Of a stretch of 58,406 nucleotides of DNA, positions 7,731-17,803 are shown piece after piece (within the stretch, counting starts at the first letter, position 1; each line of letters begins with the position of its first letter). Under the pieces are notes generated by a model, which did no database searches, had not been told where the DNA came from, and saw nothing but the letters and a program-made list of their open reading frames with translations. The stretch is from Candidatus Wolfebacteria bacterium (lineage in GTDB: Bacteria; Patescibacteriota; Minisyncoccia; Phycocordibacterales; Phycocordibacteraceae), in assembly GCA_002400985.2 (NCBI GenBank), contig NVRX02000006.1, forward strand, positions 33,110 to 91,515, in the 5' to 3' direction. The position numbers were made by a program, and so were the translations under genes.

Positions 7731-8884
7731 CGAGTGTCTTTGATGAAAAAGGCAAGAGGTATACCAATAAGGCAAAGTCCTCCAAGTATTATGAAAATAC
7801 TTTGCAAAGATACAAATAAGAGAGCGAAACTTCCAATGAGAGGTCCAAATAAGGCCCCCAGAGGCCGTAGCATTCTAAATAGACCAATGCTGTTAAGATC
7901 ATCCCCGTCTACGTGTTTAAAGAAGTATGTTTCTGTTGTAATTTCAACCATAGAACCTCCTACTCGTGTGAGTATAAGTACAGAAACAAGGAAAAGTGTA
8001 ACTGCTGAGGTAGCAATAAAGCTTATGAGGGCCATTGATATTCCCATTACAGCAAAGCCTCCCATCATAATTTCACGCTCTCCAAACCATTTATCAGCAG
8101 CAATACCTATAGGGTATTCAAGGAGTACATATGGAAGTAGCATGATGCTGAAAACCCAACCAAGTTCACTCCAGGGTATTCCAAGACTATTATGTAGATA
8201 TAGTGGTATATAAATTATTACCCACGAGAAGAAGAGAATTAGAATAAAGTGTGCGCTTGCTCCCAAGAGAACATCTTTAGACTGGAGGAGACACTTCAAA
8301 CTTCCTTTGAAGGAAGGGGTTTCTACTTCTTTATGATTAGAACTAGGTATAAGTGCCGTAAGGAGGAGAACGAAAGGAAGAAGTGTTGCAGCTGCAAGCG
8401 CAAAGATTTTAAAGTATTCATTTGTATCTCCGAGAATATATCCGATAGCAAGAGGAGAAATAACAAGTGCGATATTTGAGACACCAATAAAAAATCCTCG
8501 TATATTTCCTGTGGTTCCTTCATCCTTAGTCATTTGCTCCAAGAAGATGTCAAAAGTGTAGCTAATAAGAGCAGGAAGAGCGGCAAGGAAAATAACAAGG
8601 GTTATAAGAATGGGTAGTGAGGGGGATTGTAAAATCGCAATGAGTATTCCAAATTGAACAATGCTTAATATTTGTGCGAACCTTTTCAACGAAACACGTC
8701 TTATAATCCAAGGCAATAAAAGAAACCCAGATAAAGACAGAAGTGCTGCTGCAGAAAATACAAGACCCACAGCAGAGTCACCCATGAACTGAGCAAGGAA
8801 TGGTGCGAGTATTATTGACGTTAGAAAATAGTGCAAGGCACCAAAAAAGTTAGTAATTGTAATTTTTGCAGTGGGGTGTGCCAT
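7727..8884 (-). CDS. Major facilitator superfamily transporter
   Basis: A polytopic protein of about 12 helices and 385 aa, with an MFS-like cytoplasmic loop (WIIRRVSLKRFAQ) and a second-half repeat (GIAADKWFGEREIMMGG). The substrate is not predictable. The ORF track start (8911) adds nine residues; the ATG at 8884 gives MAHPTAKITITNFFG and sits 8 nt after a TACCAT box. Its 3' end overlaps the convergent mutY by 4 bp. Confidence 0.83.
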   Translation of the reverse strand: MAHPTAKITITNFFGALHYFLTSIILAPFLAQFMGDSAVGLVFSAAALLSLSGFLLLPWIIRRVSLKRFAQILSIVQFGILIAILQSPSLPILITLVIFLAALPALISYTFDIFLEQMTKDEGTTGNIRGFFIGVSNIALVISPLAIGYILGDTNEYFKIFALAAATLLPFVLLLTALIPSSNHKEVETPSFKGSLKCLLQSKDVLLGASAHFILILFFSWVIIYIPLYLHNSLGIPWSELGWVFSIMLLPYVLLEYPIGIAADKWFGEREIMMGGFAVMGISMALISFIATSAVTLFLVSVLILTRVGGSMVEITTETYFFKHVDGDDLNSIGLFRMLRPLGALFGPLIGSFALLFVSLQSIFIILGGLCLIGIPLAFFIKDTR

Positions 8885-8892
8885 TTGTGCAT

Positions 8893-8898
8893 ATGGTA
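8893..8898 (-). promoter_or_regulatory. -10 box, leaderless start of the MFS gene
   Basis: On the minus strand TACCAT lies 8 nt before the ATG at 8884. Confidence 0.35.
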
Positions 8899-8913
8899 GC
8901 ACGCACAACATAG

Positions 8914-8944
8914 TAAAAACCCCAGTACTCTACTGGGGTTTTTA
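8914..8944 (-). terminator. Terminator downstream of RNase J
   Basis: TAAAAACCCCAGTA, loop CTC, TACTGGGGTTTTTA is a perfect stem with T-runs on both strands. It separates RNase J from the MFS gene on the minus strand. Confidence 0.85.
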
Positions 8945-8959
8945 CTCTAACTCCTCTCC

Positions 8960-10855
8960 CTACACTCCTATGAGTACTGGTATAACAATAGGTGTCTTGT
9001 TCGTTTTTTGAAAGAGATAACTCTCAAGAGTGTTTGTGAGTTCTTTTTTTACAATATCAAGGTCGATAGGATTCATGCCTTGCGTTGTATCCTCTACGCT
9101 TTTTTTAATAAGAATACGTGCGTGCTGGAAGAGCTCTTGGTTTTCTCGGATGTACACAAATCCTCGAGAAATGATATCAGGAGATTTTCGCAAACGACCT
9201 GTCTTCAGTTGGATTGTTGCAATGATAACGAAGATACCATCCTTTGAAAGCATCTGGCGATCTCGAATAACAACTTCCTGCATGTCTCCAATTGATATTC
9301 CATCTACAAGTAACGGAGAAGATGGGACTTTTTGTTTGTGAATATGAAGTCTTTTTCCTTCAATAATATCTATAACGGTTCCATTGTCTGGAACAATTAT
9401 ATTTTCTTTAGGGAATCCTGATTGCTGAACAGCACGTGCGTGCAGTCGGAGCATAGTGTGGTACCCATACGCAGGCATAAAGAATGTTGGATGTACCTGC
9501 TGGTTGATCCATACAAGCTCTCCTGTATTTCCATGTCCTGTAGAGTGCACATCACTTGTTCTGTAGTGGATAAGATTTATGTCGTGTCGATATAAATTAT
9601 CTTTCAGTTTCTGTACAGAAGTTTCGTTTCCTGGAATAACAGATGAAGAGAAAACAATTGTGTCTCTTGGAGTAAGTTTTACAAACTTGTGCTTTCCTGC
9701 GGATATACGCATAAGAGCTGCAAACTTTTCTCCTTGAGCACCTGTTGCAATAATAACAATTTTGTCTGGTGGATATTTGTCGATATCACCTGATGGAATG
9801 ATTACGTTTTTATTAATCTTAAGTAGTCCAACACGATCTGCAATTTCAATATTTGTTTTAAGACTTCGTCCTTCAACGACCACTTTCTTTCCAAGTTTTT
9901 CTGAAATTTCTAGAATTTTTACGAGTCGCTCAAATTGAGAGGCAAATGTTCCAATGATGAGGCGCCCCTTTACTGTTTTGATAATTTCTTCGATGGTCTC
10001 ATGTACTCGTGTTTCTGGCATTGAGAATCCATCACGCTCTGCATTTGTTGAGTCACCCATGAAGAAGATGTTCTTATCTTTTCCAAGCTCTCCCCATGTT
10101 TTTACTTCGATTTCTGTAGGTTTTCCATCAACGTGATCAAGTTTAAGGTCTCCTGATATAACAAGGTTTCCATGAGGTGTTTCAATAGATACACCCATTG
10201 AATCTGGAATAGAGTGAGTTACGGGGAAGAACTTTACAAAGGTGTTTCCAATCTTTATACGGTCTCCAACTTTTACCTCTTGAATATCAAGCTTTGCTGC
10301 ATCAGGATATTCTTCCTGTCGCTTTTTGATCATTACAGAAGTTAGTAGTTGAGTGTAGATTGTTGGGTTTCCAATACGTCCCATCATGAAGGGAATACCT
10401 CCAATGTGATCAAGGTGACCATGAGTAATAAGAGCTCCTCTAATACGACTTATATTTTTTTCGAGATACTTTGTGTTTGGGAGCACGTAATCAATTCCTG
10501 GTGTATGTTCTGCTGACACAAATTGAAATCCAACATCCAAGATAAAGATGTCTCCATTTACATCAATTGCAGTACAGTTTCGTCCCACCTCCTCAACTCC
10601 TCCAAGGGGAACAATACGTACGGTGTCTTTTCCTGGTGCTTCTGGATAATATTCAGAATCACGTCGGGCAATAATGGGTGCATCTCGACGCATATCCATG
10701 CGACTATTTCTCTTACTCTTTACCGTTATATTTCCTCCGGGAGTAATAGATGGTCCTCCAAATATCCTACGGGGCTTATGTGTGTGTACTCCAGGTCTTC
10801 GCCTGTGCGGTGCTCGTTGTGATGATTGTGGTTTTTTCTGTTCCATATTTTTCAA
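8960..10855 (-). CDS. rnj: Ribonuclease J
   Basis: An endo/5'-exoribonuclease for mRNA decay and rRNA maturation. An Arg/Pro-rich N-terminal extension of about 75 residues (QRAPHRRRPGVHTHKPRR) precedes the metallo-beta-lactamase/beta-CASP core. The metal motif is THGHLDHIGGIP, with Leu where Glu is usual. Further motifs are HSIPDSMG, SGDLKLDH, MGDSTNAERDG and the beta-CASP GHGNTGELVW, where His-Gly-His replaces the usual SGHA form. A C-terminal domain closes the 631-aa protein. It lies 10 nt downstream of the solute-binding protein gene in a minus-strand operon. MEQKK three codons in is an alternative start. Confidence 0.95.
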   Translation of the reverse strand: MKNMEQKKPQSSQRAPHRRRPGVHTHKPRRIFGGPSITPGGNITVKSKRNSRMDMRRDAPIIARRDSEYYPEAPGKDTVRIVPLGGVEEVGRNCTAIDVNGDIFILDVGFQFVSAEHTPGIDYVLPNTKYLEKNISRIRGALITHGHLDHIGGIPFMMGRIGNPTIYTQLLTSVMIKKRQEEYPDAAKLDIQEVKVGDRIKIGNTFVKFFPVTHSIPDSMGVSIETPHGNLVISGDLKLDHVDGKPTEIEVKTWGELGKDKNIFFMGDSTNAERDGFSMPETRVHETIEEIIKTVKGRLIIGTFASQFERLVKILEISEKLGKKVVVEGRSLKTNIEIADRVGLLKINKNVIIPSGDIDKYPPDKIVIIATGAQGEKFAALMRISAGKHKFVKLTPRDTIVFSSSVIPGNETSVQKLKDNLYRHDINLIHYRTSDVHSTGHGNTGELVWINQQVHPTFFMPAYGYHTMLRLHARAVQQSGFPKENIIVPDNGTVIDIIEGKRLHIHKQKVPSSPLLVDGISIGDMQEVVIRDRQMLSKDGIFVIIATIQLKTGRLRKSPDIISRGFVYIRENQELFQHARILIKKSVEDTTQGMNPIDLDIVKKELTNTLESYLFQKTNKTPIVIPVLIGV

Positions 10856-10865
10856 ATATTATTAA

Positions 10866-12575
10866 TTAATCCTGTACTAAAAATGGCCAAACTTTTTCAG
10901 TTTCTCTGTACCATGTATGCACATTGCTGAAACGATCACTTGCTGTTGTAAGTGCCGGAAGTGAGACCCCATATAAATTCTCAGGAATGATATATGTCAT
11001 TTGGGGAGCATGGGTAAATATTGCAGGAATATCTGCCTCAACTTCTGCAACAAACTTCTGAAGAAGTTTCTCTCGTTCATTTTCATCGTGTGTCTCACGC
11101 AAACGCTCTAATATATCATCTGCATCTACGTTTGCGTATAGTGCCACGTTGAGACCCGGATCATTGCGTTGGCTTGAATGCCAAAACGCGTACAGATCTG
11201 GAACTCGACCTAGCACCATGCCAAAGAGTAATCCTTGGTAGTTTCGTGGACGAATAATTCCCTGACTCAACTCTCCTGTGTCGTACAGCTCAAGGTTTGT
11301 AGGTATTCCTATTGCCTCAAAGCTTTCTTTTATGATTTGGGCTGTCTGTGTGAGTTCGGGAATGTTACTTGTGCGGAGGGTGATACGGATAACATCTTTT
11401 TTCTTTTCCCATACCCGGTTTTCAATACTAAATTCCCAACCATTTCGCTCTAGTATCGCAACAGCTTCTTCTATAGGGTTCTCAATAGTCTCTGCGGCTA
11501 CTCCTGGTACAGGAGAGTTAAGAGGTGTTCCGTATCCAGAAAGTACCGTATCAATAATTTTTTGTCTATCTAGAGAAGTGGAAAGTGCTTTCCGTACGAC
11601 AATACTTGAAAGTACTTCATTTTCATTTTGGTTTAGAAATACACCAAATACTCGCAAATAAGAACCGGTAACCACTTTGAGTTTTTTGGGTACATTCTCA
11701 GGGATAAGAGAGTGTGCACTTTCTATTTCTCCACGAGCAAGTGCTTTTTGGAGTGAGTTTTCATTCCCGTAGAATTTAAGAGAAATTTTATTGATGAATG
11801 GTTTTCCAAGAACATACTCATCAAAAGCCTTTAAGTTGTAATCTTTTAGTATTCCTGAACTATCTCTCTGAACACTGGTGACTTTGTATGGGCCAGCACC
11901 AATAGGCTCTACGATAAATTGCGAGAAAGGAAACTCTTCACTGGGTACATCTTTCCATATGTGTTCGGGGAGTATTCCTAGTGTTGCGTTTTCAAGGAAT
12001 GGAGCATATGGCTCTGAAAGTGTAAATGAGACTGATCGCACATCAAGTATTTCAGTTTGCACACCAAGCCAATTGGCAAGTTTGGGACTTTTAATAAGAG
12101 GATCTTGTAATTTTGAAATAGTAAAGGCAACATCTTTTGCTGTTACTGGTTTTCCATCATGGAATACTGCGTCTTCTCGTATGATAAATGTATATGTTGT
12201 TCCGTCTTCAGAGAGGAAATAACGTTCCGCTAGCTCAGGGACAAGCTTTCCTTCGGCATTAACTCCCATGAGTCCAGAAAATGTAAGCTCTACAAGGTCT
12301 CGGTCGGTATCAGAAAGTGCCAAGAGTGGATTTACAAAACGGGCAGATCCAATGACTCCTTCGGTAAGGGATCCTCCGTGTGCCGGCACTACTTCTACAA
12401 TTTGATCCTTAAGCTCTCCAAGTGCAAACAGTGCACCAAGCCCCATAAGTGAAGCTAGTATCCAAAAAATAACAGTATCTCCATGAGAGAGAGATTTAAG
12501 AACTTGGTTCGATTTATGTGTGAAGGGAAGCGAGTGCTGCTTCGTTAGTGTGTCACGAAGATGTCGTGCGTCCAT
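10866..12575 (-). CDS. Family 5 extracellular solute-binding protein (oligopeptide/dipeptide type), membrane-anchored
   Basis: A 569-aa protein. A basic cytoplasmic stretch of about 35 residues precedes one helix (VIFWILASLMGLGALFALG) and then an SBP_bac_5 fold: GGSLTEGVIGSARFVNPLLALSDTDRDLVELTFSGLMG, YTFIIREDAVFHDGKPVTAKDVAFTI and IGAGPYKV. It lacks a lipobox, so the helix is the anchor. No permease or ATPase gene is adjacent; the neighbours are secG and RNase J. It may serve a transporter encoded elsewhere or have been reused (inference). Confidence 0.9.
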   Translation of the reverse strand: MDARHLRDTLTKQHSLPFTHKSNQVLKSLSHGDTVIFWILASLMGLGALFALGELKDQIVEVVPAHGGSLTEGVIGSARFVNPLLALSDTDRDLVELTFSGLMGVNAEGKLVPELAERYFLSEDGTTYTFIIREDAVFHDGKPVTAKDVAFTISKLQDPLIKSPKLANWLGVQTEILDVRSVSFTLSEPYAPFLENATLGILPEHIWKDVPSEEFPFSQFIVEPIGAGPYKVTSVQRDSSGILKDYNLKAFDEYVLGKPFINKISLKFYGNENSLQKALARGEIESAHSLIPENVPKKLKVVTGSYLRVFGVFLNQNENEVLSSIVVRKALSTSLDRQKIIDTVLSGYGTPLNSPVPGVAAETIENPIEEAVAILERNGWEFSIENRVWEKKKDVIRITLRTSNIPELTQTAQIIKESFEAIGIPTNLELYDTGELSQGIIRPRNYQGLLFGMVLGRVPDLYAFWHSSQRNDPGLNVALYANVDADDILERLRETHDENEREKLLQKFVAEVEADIPAIFTHAPQMTYIIPENLYGVSLPALTTASDRFSNVHTWYRETEKVWPFLVQD

Positions 12576-12579
12576 AAGT

Positions 12580-12813
12580 TTATTTTATAAGGAGTGCTGT
12601 AAGCGTTGATAATACAAAAAGAATTGCGAGAATAATGGTCGCCCGAAACAGAACTTTTTCAACCCCTCGTCGCTTATAGAATGTTGATGAGAAGTTATCT
12701 GCACCAAAAGCACCTCCAATGCTTGCGCCACGTTGCTGAAGCAAAATGCTCACAATAAGGAGGATAGAGAGTATAATCTGCGCGTATGGCAGGATAGTAG
12801 TTACTGTTTCCAT
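12580..12813 (-). CDS. secG: Preprotein translocase subunit SecG
   Basis: A two-helix accessory subunit of the SecYEG channel. METVTTILPYAQIILSILLIVSILLQQRGASIGGAFGADNF carries the conserved LLQQRGASIGGAFG loop between helices. 77 aa, normal for the family. The ATG at 12813 is preferred to the GTG at 12822. It lies 4 nt upstream of the solute-binding protein gene and is divergent from groES; their promoter regions overlap. Confidence 0.92.
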   Translation of the reverse strand: METVTTILPYAQIILSILLIVSILLQQRGASIGGAFGADNFSSTFYKRRGVEKVLFRATIILAILFVLSTLTALLIK

Positions 12814-12815
12814 CG

Positions 12816-12842
12816 TTAGCACAAAGATACCATGAGATGCAA
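12816..12842 (+). promoter_or_regulatory. Degenerate CIRCE-like inverted repeat upstream of groES
   Basis: TTAGCACAA, 9-bp spacer, GAGATGCAA. The CIRCE operator bound by HrcA is TTAGCACTC-N9-GAGTGCTAA. The left arm matches 7 of 9, the right arm only 5 of 9, with exact spacing. It lies just upstream of the groES -35 box, where an HrcA site would be expected. Confidence 0.3.
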
Positions 12843-12845
12843 TGT

Positions 12846-12874
12846 TTGCAAGAGCGCTTTTAGTTCTCTATACT
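12846..12874 (+). promoter_or_regulatory. groESL promoter
   Basis: TTGCAA (12846-12851), 17-bp spacer, TATACT (12869-12874). The leader to the groES ATG would be about 27 nt and has no clear Shine-Dalgarno sequence. Confidence 0.55.
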
Positions 12875-12907
12875 GCTCTCACAGTACTTATTGGTAAATA
12901 CATATAT

Positions 12908-14853
<1,946 letters not shown>

Positions 14854-14911
14854 TTTTCATTGCGCTAGAAAACATATGCAGTGTCAACCTATAGATATGT
14901 CACAAGTTTGC

Positions 14912-14917
14912 TATCAT
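14912..14917 (+). promoter_or_regulatory. -10 box, leaderless start of lemA
   Basis: TATCAT lies 8 nt before the ATG at 14926. Confidence 0.4.
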
Positions 14918-14925
14918 GTCTGCAT

Positions 14926-15480
14926 ATGACAGCACTATATATCGTACTCGGAATCGCAGTAGCAATTGTTCTCTGGGTAATAGCAACATTTAACAAACTT
15001 GTATCATTTATAAATCGAGGAAAGGAAGCTTGGGCTGATATTGATGTACAGCTTAAGCGTCGTTATGATCTCATCCCAAATCTTGTTGAAGCAGTAAAAG
15101 GATATGCAAAACATGAAAAAACTGTGTTTGAGGAGGTGACAAAAGCCAGGAGTGCAGCAATGCAGGCTGATGGAGCTGAAGATCAGGGAAAAGCAGAGAA
15201 TATGCTTTCTGGAGCATTGAAGTCTTTGTTTGCAGTATCTGAAGCGTATCCAGATTTGAAAGCAAATGAGAATTTCCTTAATTTGCAGAATGAGCTTACA
15301 GATACAGAAAATAAGATTCAAGCAGCACGGCGTTTCTACAACTCTGTAGTACGAGACCTAAATACTGCACTTGAAGTATTTCCAACAAATCTTATCGCGG
15401 GAATGTTCAACTTTACAAAACGTGAGTTCTTCGAACTTACAGAAGAGGATGCAAAAGAGCCGGTAAAAGTATCAATCTAA
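14926..15480 (+). CDS. lemA: LemA family protein
   Basis: A 184-aa protein with an N-terminal helix (ALYIVLGIAVAIVLWVIATF) and a helical body with the family signature WADIDVQLKRRYDLIPNLVEAVKGYAKHE. It ends in RFYNSVVRDLNTALEVFPTNLIAGMF. The ORF track start (14881) is upstream of the putative -10 box, so the ATG at 14926 (MTALYIV) is used. LemA and HtpX genes are commonly adjacent, as here; the precise role of LemA is unclear. Confidence 0.93.
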   Translation: MTALYIVLGIAVAIVLWVIATFNKLVSFINRGKEAWADIDVQLKRRYDLIPNLVEAVKGYAKHEKTVFEEVTKARSAAMQADGAEDQGKAENMLSGALKSLFAVSEAYPDLKANENFLNLQNELTDTENKIQAARRFYNSVVRDLNTALEVFPTNLIAGMFNFTKREFFELTEEDAKEPVKVSI

Positions 15481-15484
15481 TTGA

Positions 15485-15512
15485 ATGGGGCACGTTAAAA
15501 TAACGCACCCCA
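15485..15512. terminator. Imperfect inverted repeat between lemA and the 27-aa ORF
   Basis: ATGGGG-CA-CGTTA, AAA, TAACG-CA-CCCCAT forms a stem with an internal mismatch and could end transcription from both sides. The T-run is poor. Confidence 0.4.
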
Positions 15513-15519
15513 TCTACAT

Positions 15520-15603
15520 TTAACGCCTCCCAAAAATCTTTGCGAGGAGTGAGAGAACAAAAACCACGCCTAATAATATAAGGCCTGCGTAAATCGGTTC
15601 CAT
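15520..15603 (-). CDS. Micro membrane protein, 27 aa (not in the ORF track)
   Basis: The minus-strand ORF encodes MEPIYAGLILLGVVFVLSLLAKIFGRR: a single transmembrane helix with a basic C-terminal end. AAAAAGGAGG precedes the ATG by 4 nt, one of the strongest Shine-Dalgarno sequences in the window. It sits between lemA and htpX in antisense orientation. I do not recognise a family. The combination of SD, helix and positive-inside tail supports a real gene. Confidence 0.6.
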   Translation of the reverse strand: MEPIYAGLILLGVVFVLSLLAKIFGRR

Positions 15604-15641
15604 AAAACCTCCTTTTTATCTACCATAAACGTATCACACAC

Positions 15642-16532
15642 ATGGCAAGCCTTTATTCAGAACAAAGTAAAAATGTACAAAAAACTTGGTTCCTTATGAT
15701 CACGTTTGCTTTGGTTGTAATTGGTGTTGGGTGGTTTTTCTCCTACTACCTAGACGCACAAGGAATTCTTTTTATTGCTGTTGCGTTTGCTTTAACAATG
15801 AACGTGGGAAGTTATTGGTTTTCAGACAAGATTGCACTTTCAATGAATGGTGCACGCCCTGTTACGAGGAAGACTCATTTTGACCTTTGGAATATTACAG
15901 AAAATCTTTCTATTGCAGCAGGACTGCCAATGCCGAAGCTGTATGTAATTGAAGATGCTGCTCCCAATGCTTTTGCAACAGGGAGAGATGAAAAACATGC
16001 AGTAGTAGCAGTGAGTACAGGATTGTTGAATATGCTTGAGAAGAGTGAGCTTGAGGGGGTTATTGCTCACGAACTCTCGCACATTAAGAATAAAGACATG
16101 CTCGTAATGACAGTAACAGTAGTGCTCCTTGGATTTATTACTATTCTTGCAGATATTTTCATTCGAATGACTTTGTATGGGGGCTTTAGGGGTAATAATG
16201 ATTCAAAGGCGGGCCTAGTAATAGGGCTCGTTGGTATTGTGTTTGCTATTCTTGCTCCCATTACCGCACAGCTTATCCATCTGGCTATTTCTAGGAAGAG
16301 AGAGTTTCTTGCAGATGCATCTGCTGGTTTAATGACACGCTATCCAGAGGGGCTTGCTTCTGCTCTTGAAAAAATTGGCGCATACAAACAGCCAATGAAA
16401 AGAGCAAACAACGCAACAGCTCATCTTTTCATTAGTAATCCTTTTGGTTCAGCAAAAAGAGGAAAGCGTCTCTCAAAACTATTTTCAACACATCCTCCGA
16501 TGGAAGATCGGGTAAATGCATTACGTGGATAA
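15642..16532 (+). CDS. htpX: HtpX family membrane zinc metalloprotease
   Basis: An M48 protease that degrades damaged membrane proteins. 296 aa. Two N-terminal helices, then the zinc site HELSHIKNKDML with the third ligand glutamate in REFLADASAG. Two more helices (TVTVVLLGFITILADIF and LVIGLVGIVFAILAPIT) lie between. The C-terminal THPPMEDRVNAL is characteristic. It pairs with lemA upstream. Confidence 0.96.
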   Translation: MASLYSEQSKNVQKTWFLMITFALVVIGVGWFFSYYLDAQGILFIAVAFALTMNVGSYWFSDKIALSMNGARPVTRKTHFDLWNITENLSIAAGLPMPKLYVIEDAAPNAFATGRDEKHAVVAVSTGLLNMLEKSELEGVIAHELSHIKNKDMLVMTVTVVLLGFITILADIFIRMTLYGGFRGNNDSKAGLVIGLVGIVFAILAPITAQLIHLAISRKREFLADASAGLMTRYPEGLASALEKIGAYKQPMKRANNATAHLFISNPFGSAKRGKRLSKLFSTHPPMEDRVNALRG

Positions 16533-16806
16533 GTACCTCTAGCATGAATGTTTTTAAGGTAGAGTAAAGATAGGTTCAACAACACGGGAGGCAAACATCA
16601 AAACAACTTTTTTAAATTTAACACCAAACCCGAAAGGAAGGTGATAAATAAGGAACTAAAGATTTAAATCTTAATGTTCCTCTATCTCGAAGAGGGAAGC
16701 AAGATATTTTCTTGCTTCCCTCTGGTTATTTTTTCCAATGAAGCAATGGTAGAAGATTAGAATCTATAGTGGAGGAATATTTTGATGGAAAAGTGAGGGA
16801 GTAAGA
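16533..16806 (+). other. Gene-free interval with several RNA hairpins; possible ncRNA
   Basis: No ORF with a credible start is seen. The interval holds GGGAGG (16586-16591) and GAAAGGAAGGTGAT (16632-16645), the latter one base longer than a perfect complement of the 16S rRNA 3' end. Neither is followed by a start codon at ribosome distance. Next come AGGAAC...GTTCCT (16651-16681) enclosing the palindrome AAGATTTAAATCTT, a TCCTCT/AGAGGGA hairpin that overlaps the terminator stem, and a strong terminator. No clear promoter was found. Confidence 0.4.
16691..16736 (+). terminator. Strong Rho-independent terminator
   Basis: A 14-bp perfect stem AGAGGGAAGCAAGA / TCTTGCTTCCCTCT with loop TATTT, followed by GGTTATTTTTT. 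Confidence 0.9.
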
Positions 16807-16812
16807 TATACT
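16807..16812 (+). promoter_or_regulatory. -10 box, leaderless start of the DUF192 gene
   Basis: TATACT lies 7 nt before the ATG at 16820. Confidence 0.45.
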
Positions 16813-16819
16813 GATACAT

Positions 16820-17320
16820 ATGAAAATTCTTCTTTATTCAGGGCTTGTCGCAGCACTTGCTGGACTCTTTATGTTTGCAGGGTCTGTGTTATTTAGTTCT
16901 CAGCTAGATAGCACTCGTATTTATTATGGGTATGTAAATAATGCACCTCTTAAAGTTGCAATTGCAAACACTGAGGAGACACGAGCAAAAGGACTGTCAG
17001 GTCTTGAGGGTCTTCCGCAGAATCACGGATTACTCTTTGTTTTTCCAGAAAATGAAAAATATGGAATTTGGATGAAAGGAATGAAATTTTCAATTGATAT
17101 TGTTTGGCTAGATGAAGACTTAAAAGTTATTTATATAAAAAGTGATGTACATCCAGATACATATCCAAACATTTTCTATCCCCCTACAAATGCACGGTAT
17201 GTACTTGAAACAAATACTGGGTTTATTGAAGATCAGGGGGTACAAGAGGGGGCAAAGCTAAAAATCATCTCGTACAGACCTGCAATATTTAATCTTGGAG
17301 GACTCTTTACTAAAGGTTAA
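16820..17320 (+). CDS. DUF192 family exported protein
   Basis: 166 aa with an N-terminal signal-anchor helix (LLYSGLVAALAGLFMFAGSVLF). The DUF192 core follows: EETRAKGLSGLEGLPQNHGLLFVFPENEKYGIWMKGMKFSIDIVWLDEDLKVIYI, ending NARYVLETNTGFIEDQGVQEGAKLKI. The beta-barrel family is exported and has no firm function. Monocistronic, between a terminator and the rnpB promoter. Confidence 0.9.
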   Translation: MKILLYSGLVAALAGLFMFAGSVLFSSQLDSTRIYYGYVNNAPLKVAIANTEETRAKGLSGLEGLPQNHGLLFVFPENEKYGIWMKGMKFSIDIVWLDEDLKVIYIKSDVHPDTYPNIFYPPTNARYVLETNTGFIEDQGVQEGAKLKIISYRPAIFNLGGLFTKG

Positions 17321-17333
17321 AAAATTGTATAAT
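17306..17333 (+). promoter_or_regulatory. rnpB promoter
   Basis: TTTACT (17306-17311), 16-bp spacer, consensus TATAAT (17328-17333) preceded by TG (extended -10). It overlaps the 3' end of the DUF192 gene; the start is predicted near 17340. Confidence 0.7.
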
Positions 17334-17337
17334 ACAT

Positions 17338-17663
17338 GGCATCGTAGTGGGCAATTGCGCTTCGGTGAGGAAAGTCCGGACACGCACAGAATTTTTCTGT
17401 AAAAGGGTAGCGGGTAACGCCCGTCGAGAGCAATCTTAGGGATGAGAGCAGTGACGCCAGAGCAGAGATGCAATGGATCCCCTCGGGGATAATCACATGG
17501 AGACATGTGGGTGAAACGGCAAAATTCCTACTTGCGTGCAAGGCCGTACTCTACTTTGTAGAGAGTGCCGCAGAGACTCTCATGGCAACATGAGAGCAAG
17601 GTAAATAATTGTCGATAAGAGTGTAAACTTTTATTACAGAATCCGGCTTATAGCTACGATATG
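17338..17663 (+). ncRNA. rnpB: RNase P RNA (bacterial type A)
   Basis: The catalytic RNA that matures tRNA 5' ends. P1 forms between ATCGTAG near 17341 and CTACGAT near 17654. The universal P4 strands are GAGGAAAGTCC (17367-17377) and ACAGAATCCGGCTTATAG near the 3' end. GTGAAACGGCAAAATTCC and GCAAGGTAAA correspond to the conserved core. The ends are placed from P1, good to a few bases. A terminator follows. Confidence 0.95.
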
Positions 17664-17669
17664 AAAATG

Positions 17670-17699
17670 AAAACACTCGGGATAAACCCCGAGTGTTTT
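17670..17699 (+). terminator. rnpB terminator
   Basis: AAAACACTCGGG, ATAAAC loop, CCCGAGTGTTTT, then CTATTT. Confidence 0.88.
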
Positions 17700-17803
17700 C
17701 TATTTGGGCCCACAGCACAGCACCTGTACTCGGGGGTACTTGTCTACGTAGTAAAAAGTGTTTCAAAGAACGATATCCACAGCGATGAAAACTCTTCTGT
17801 CTG

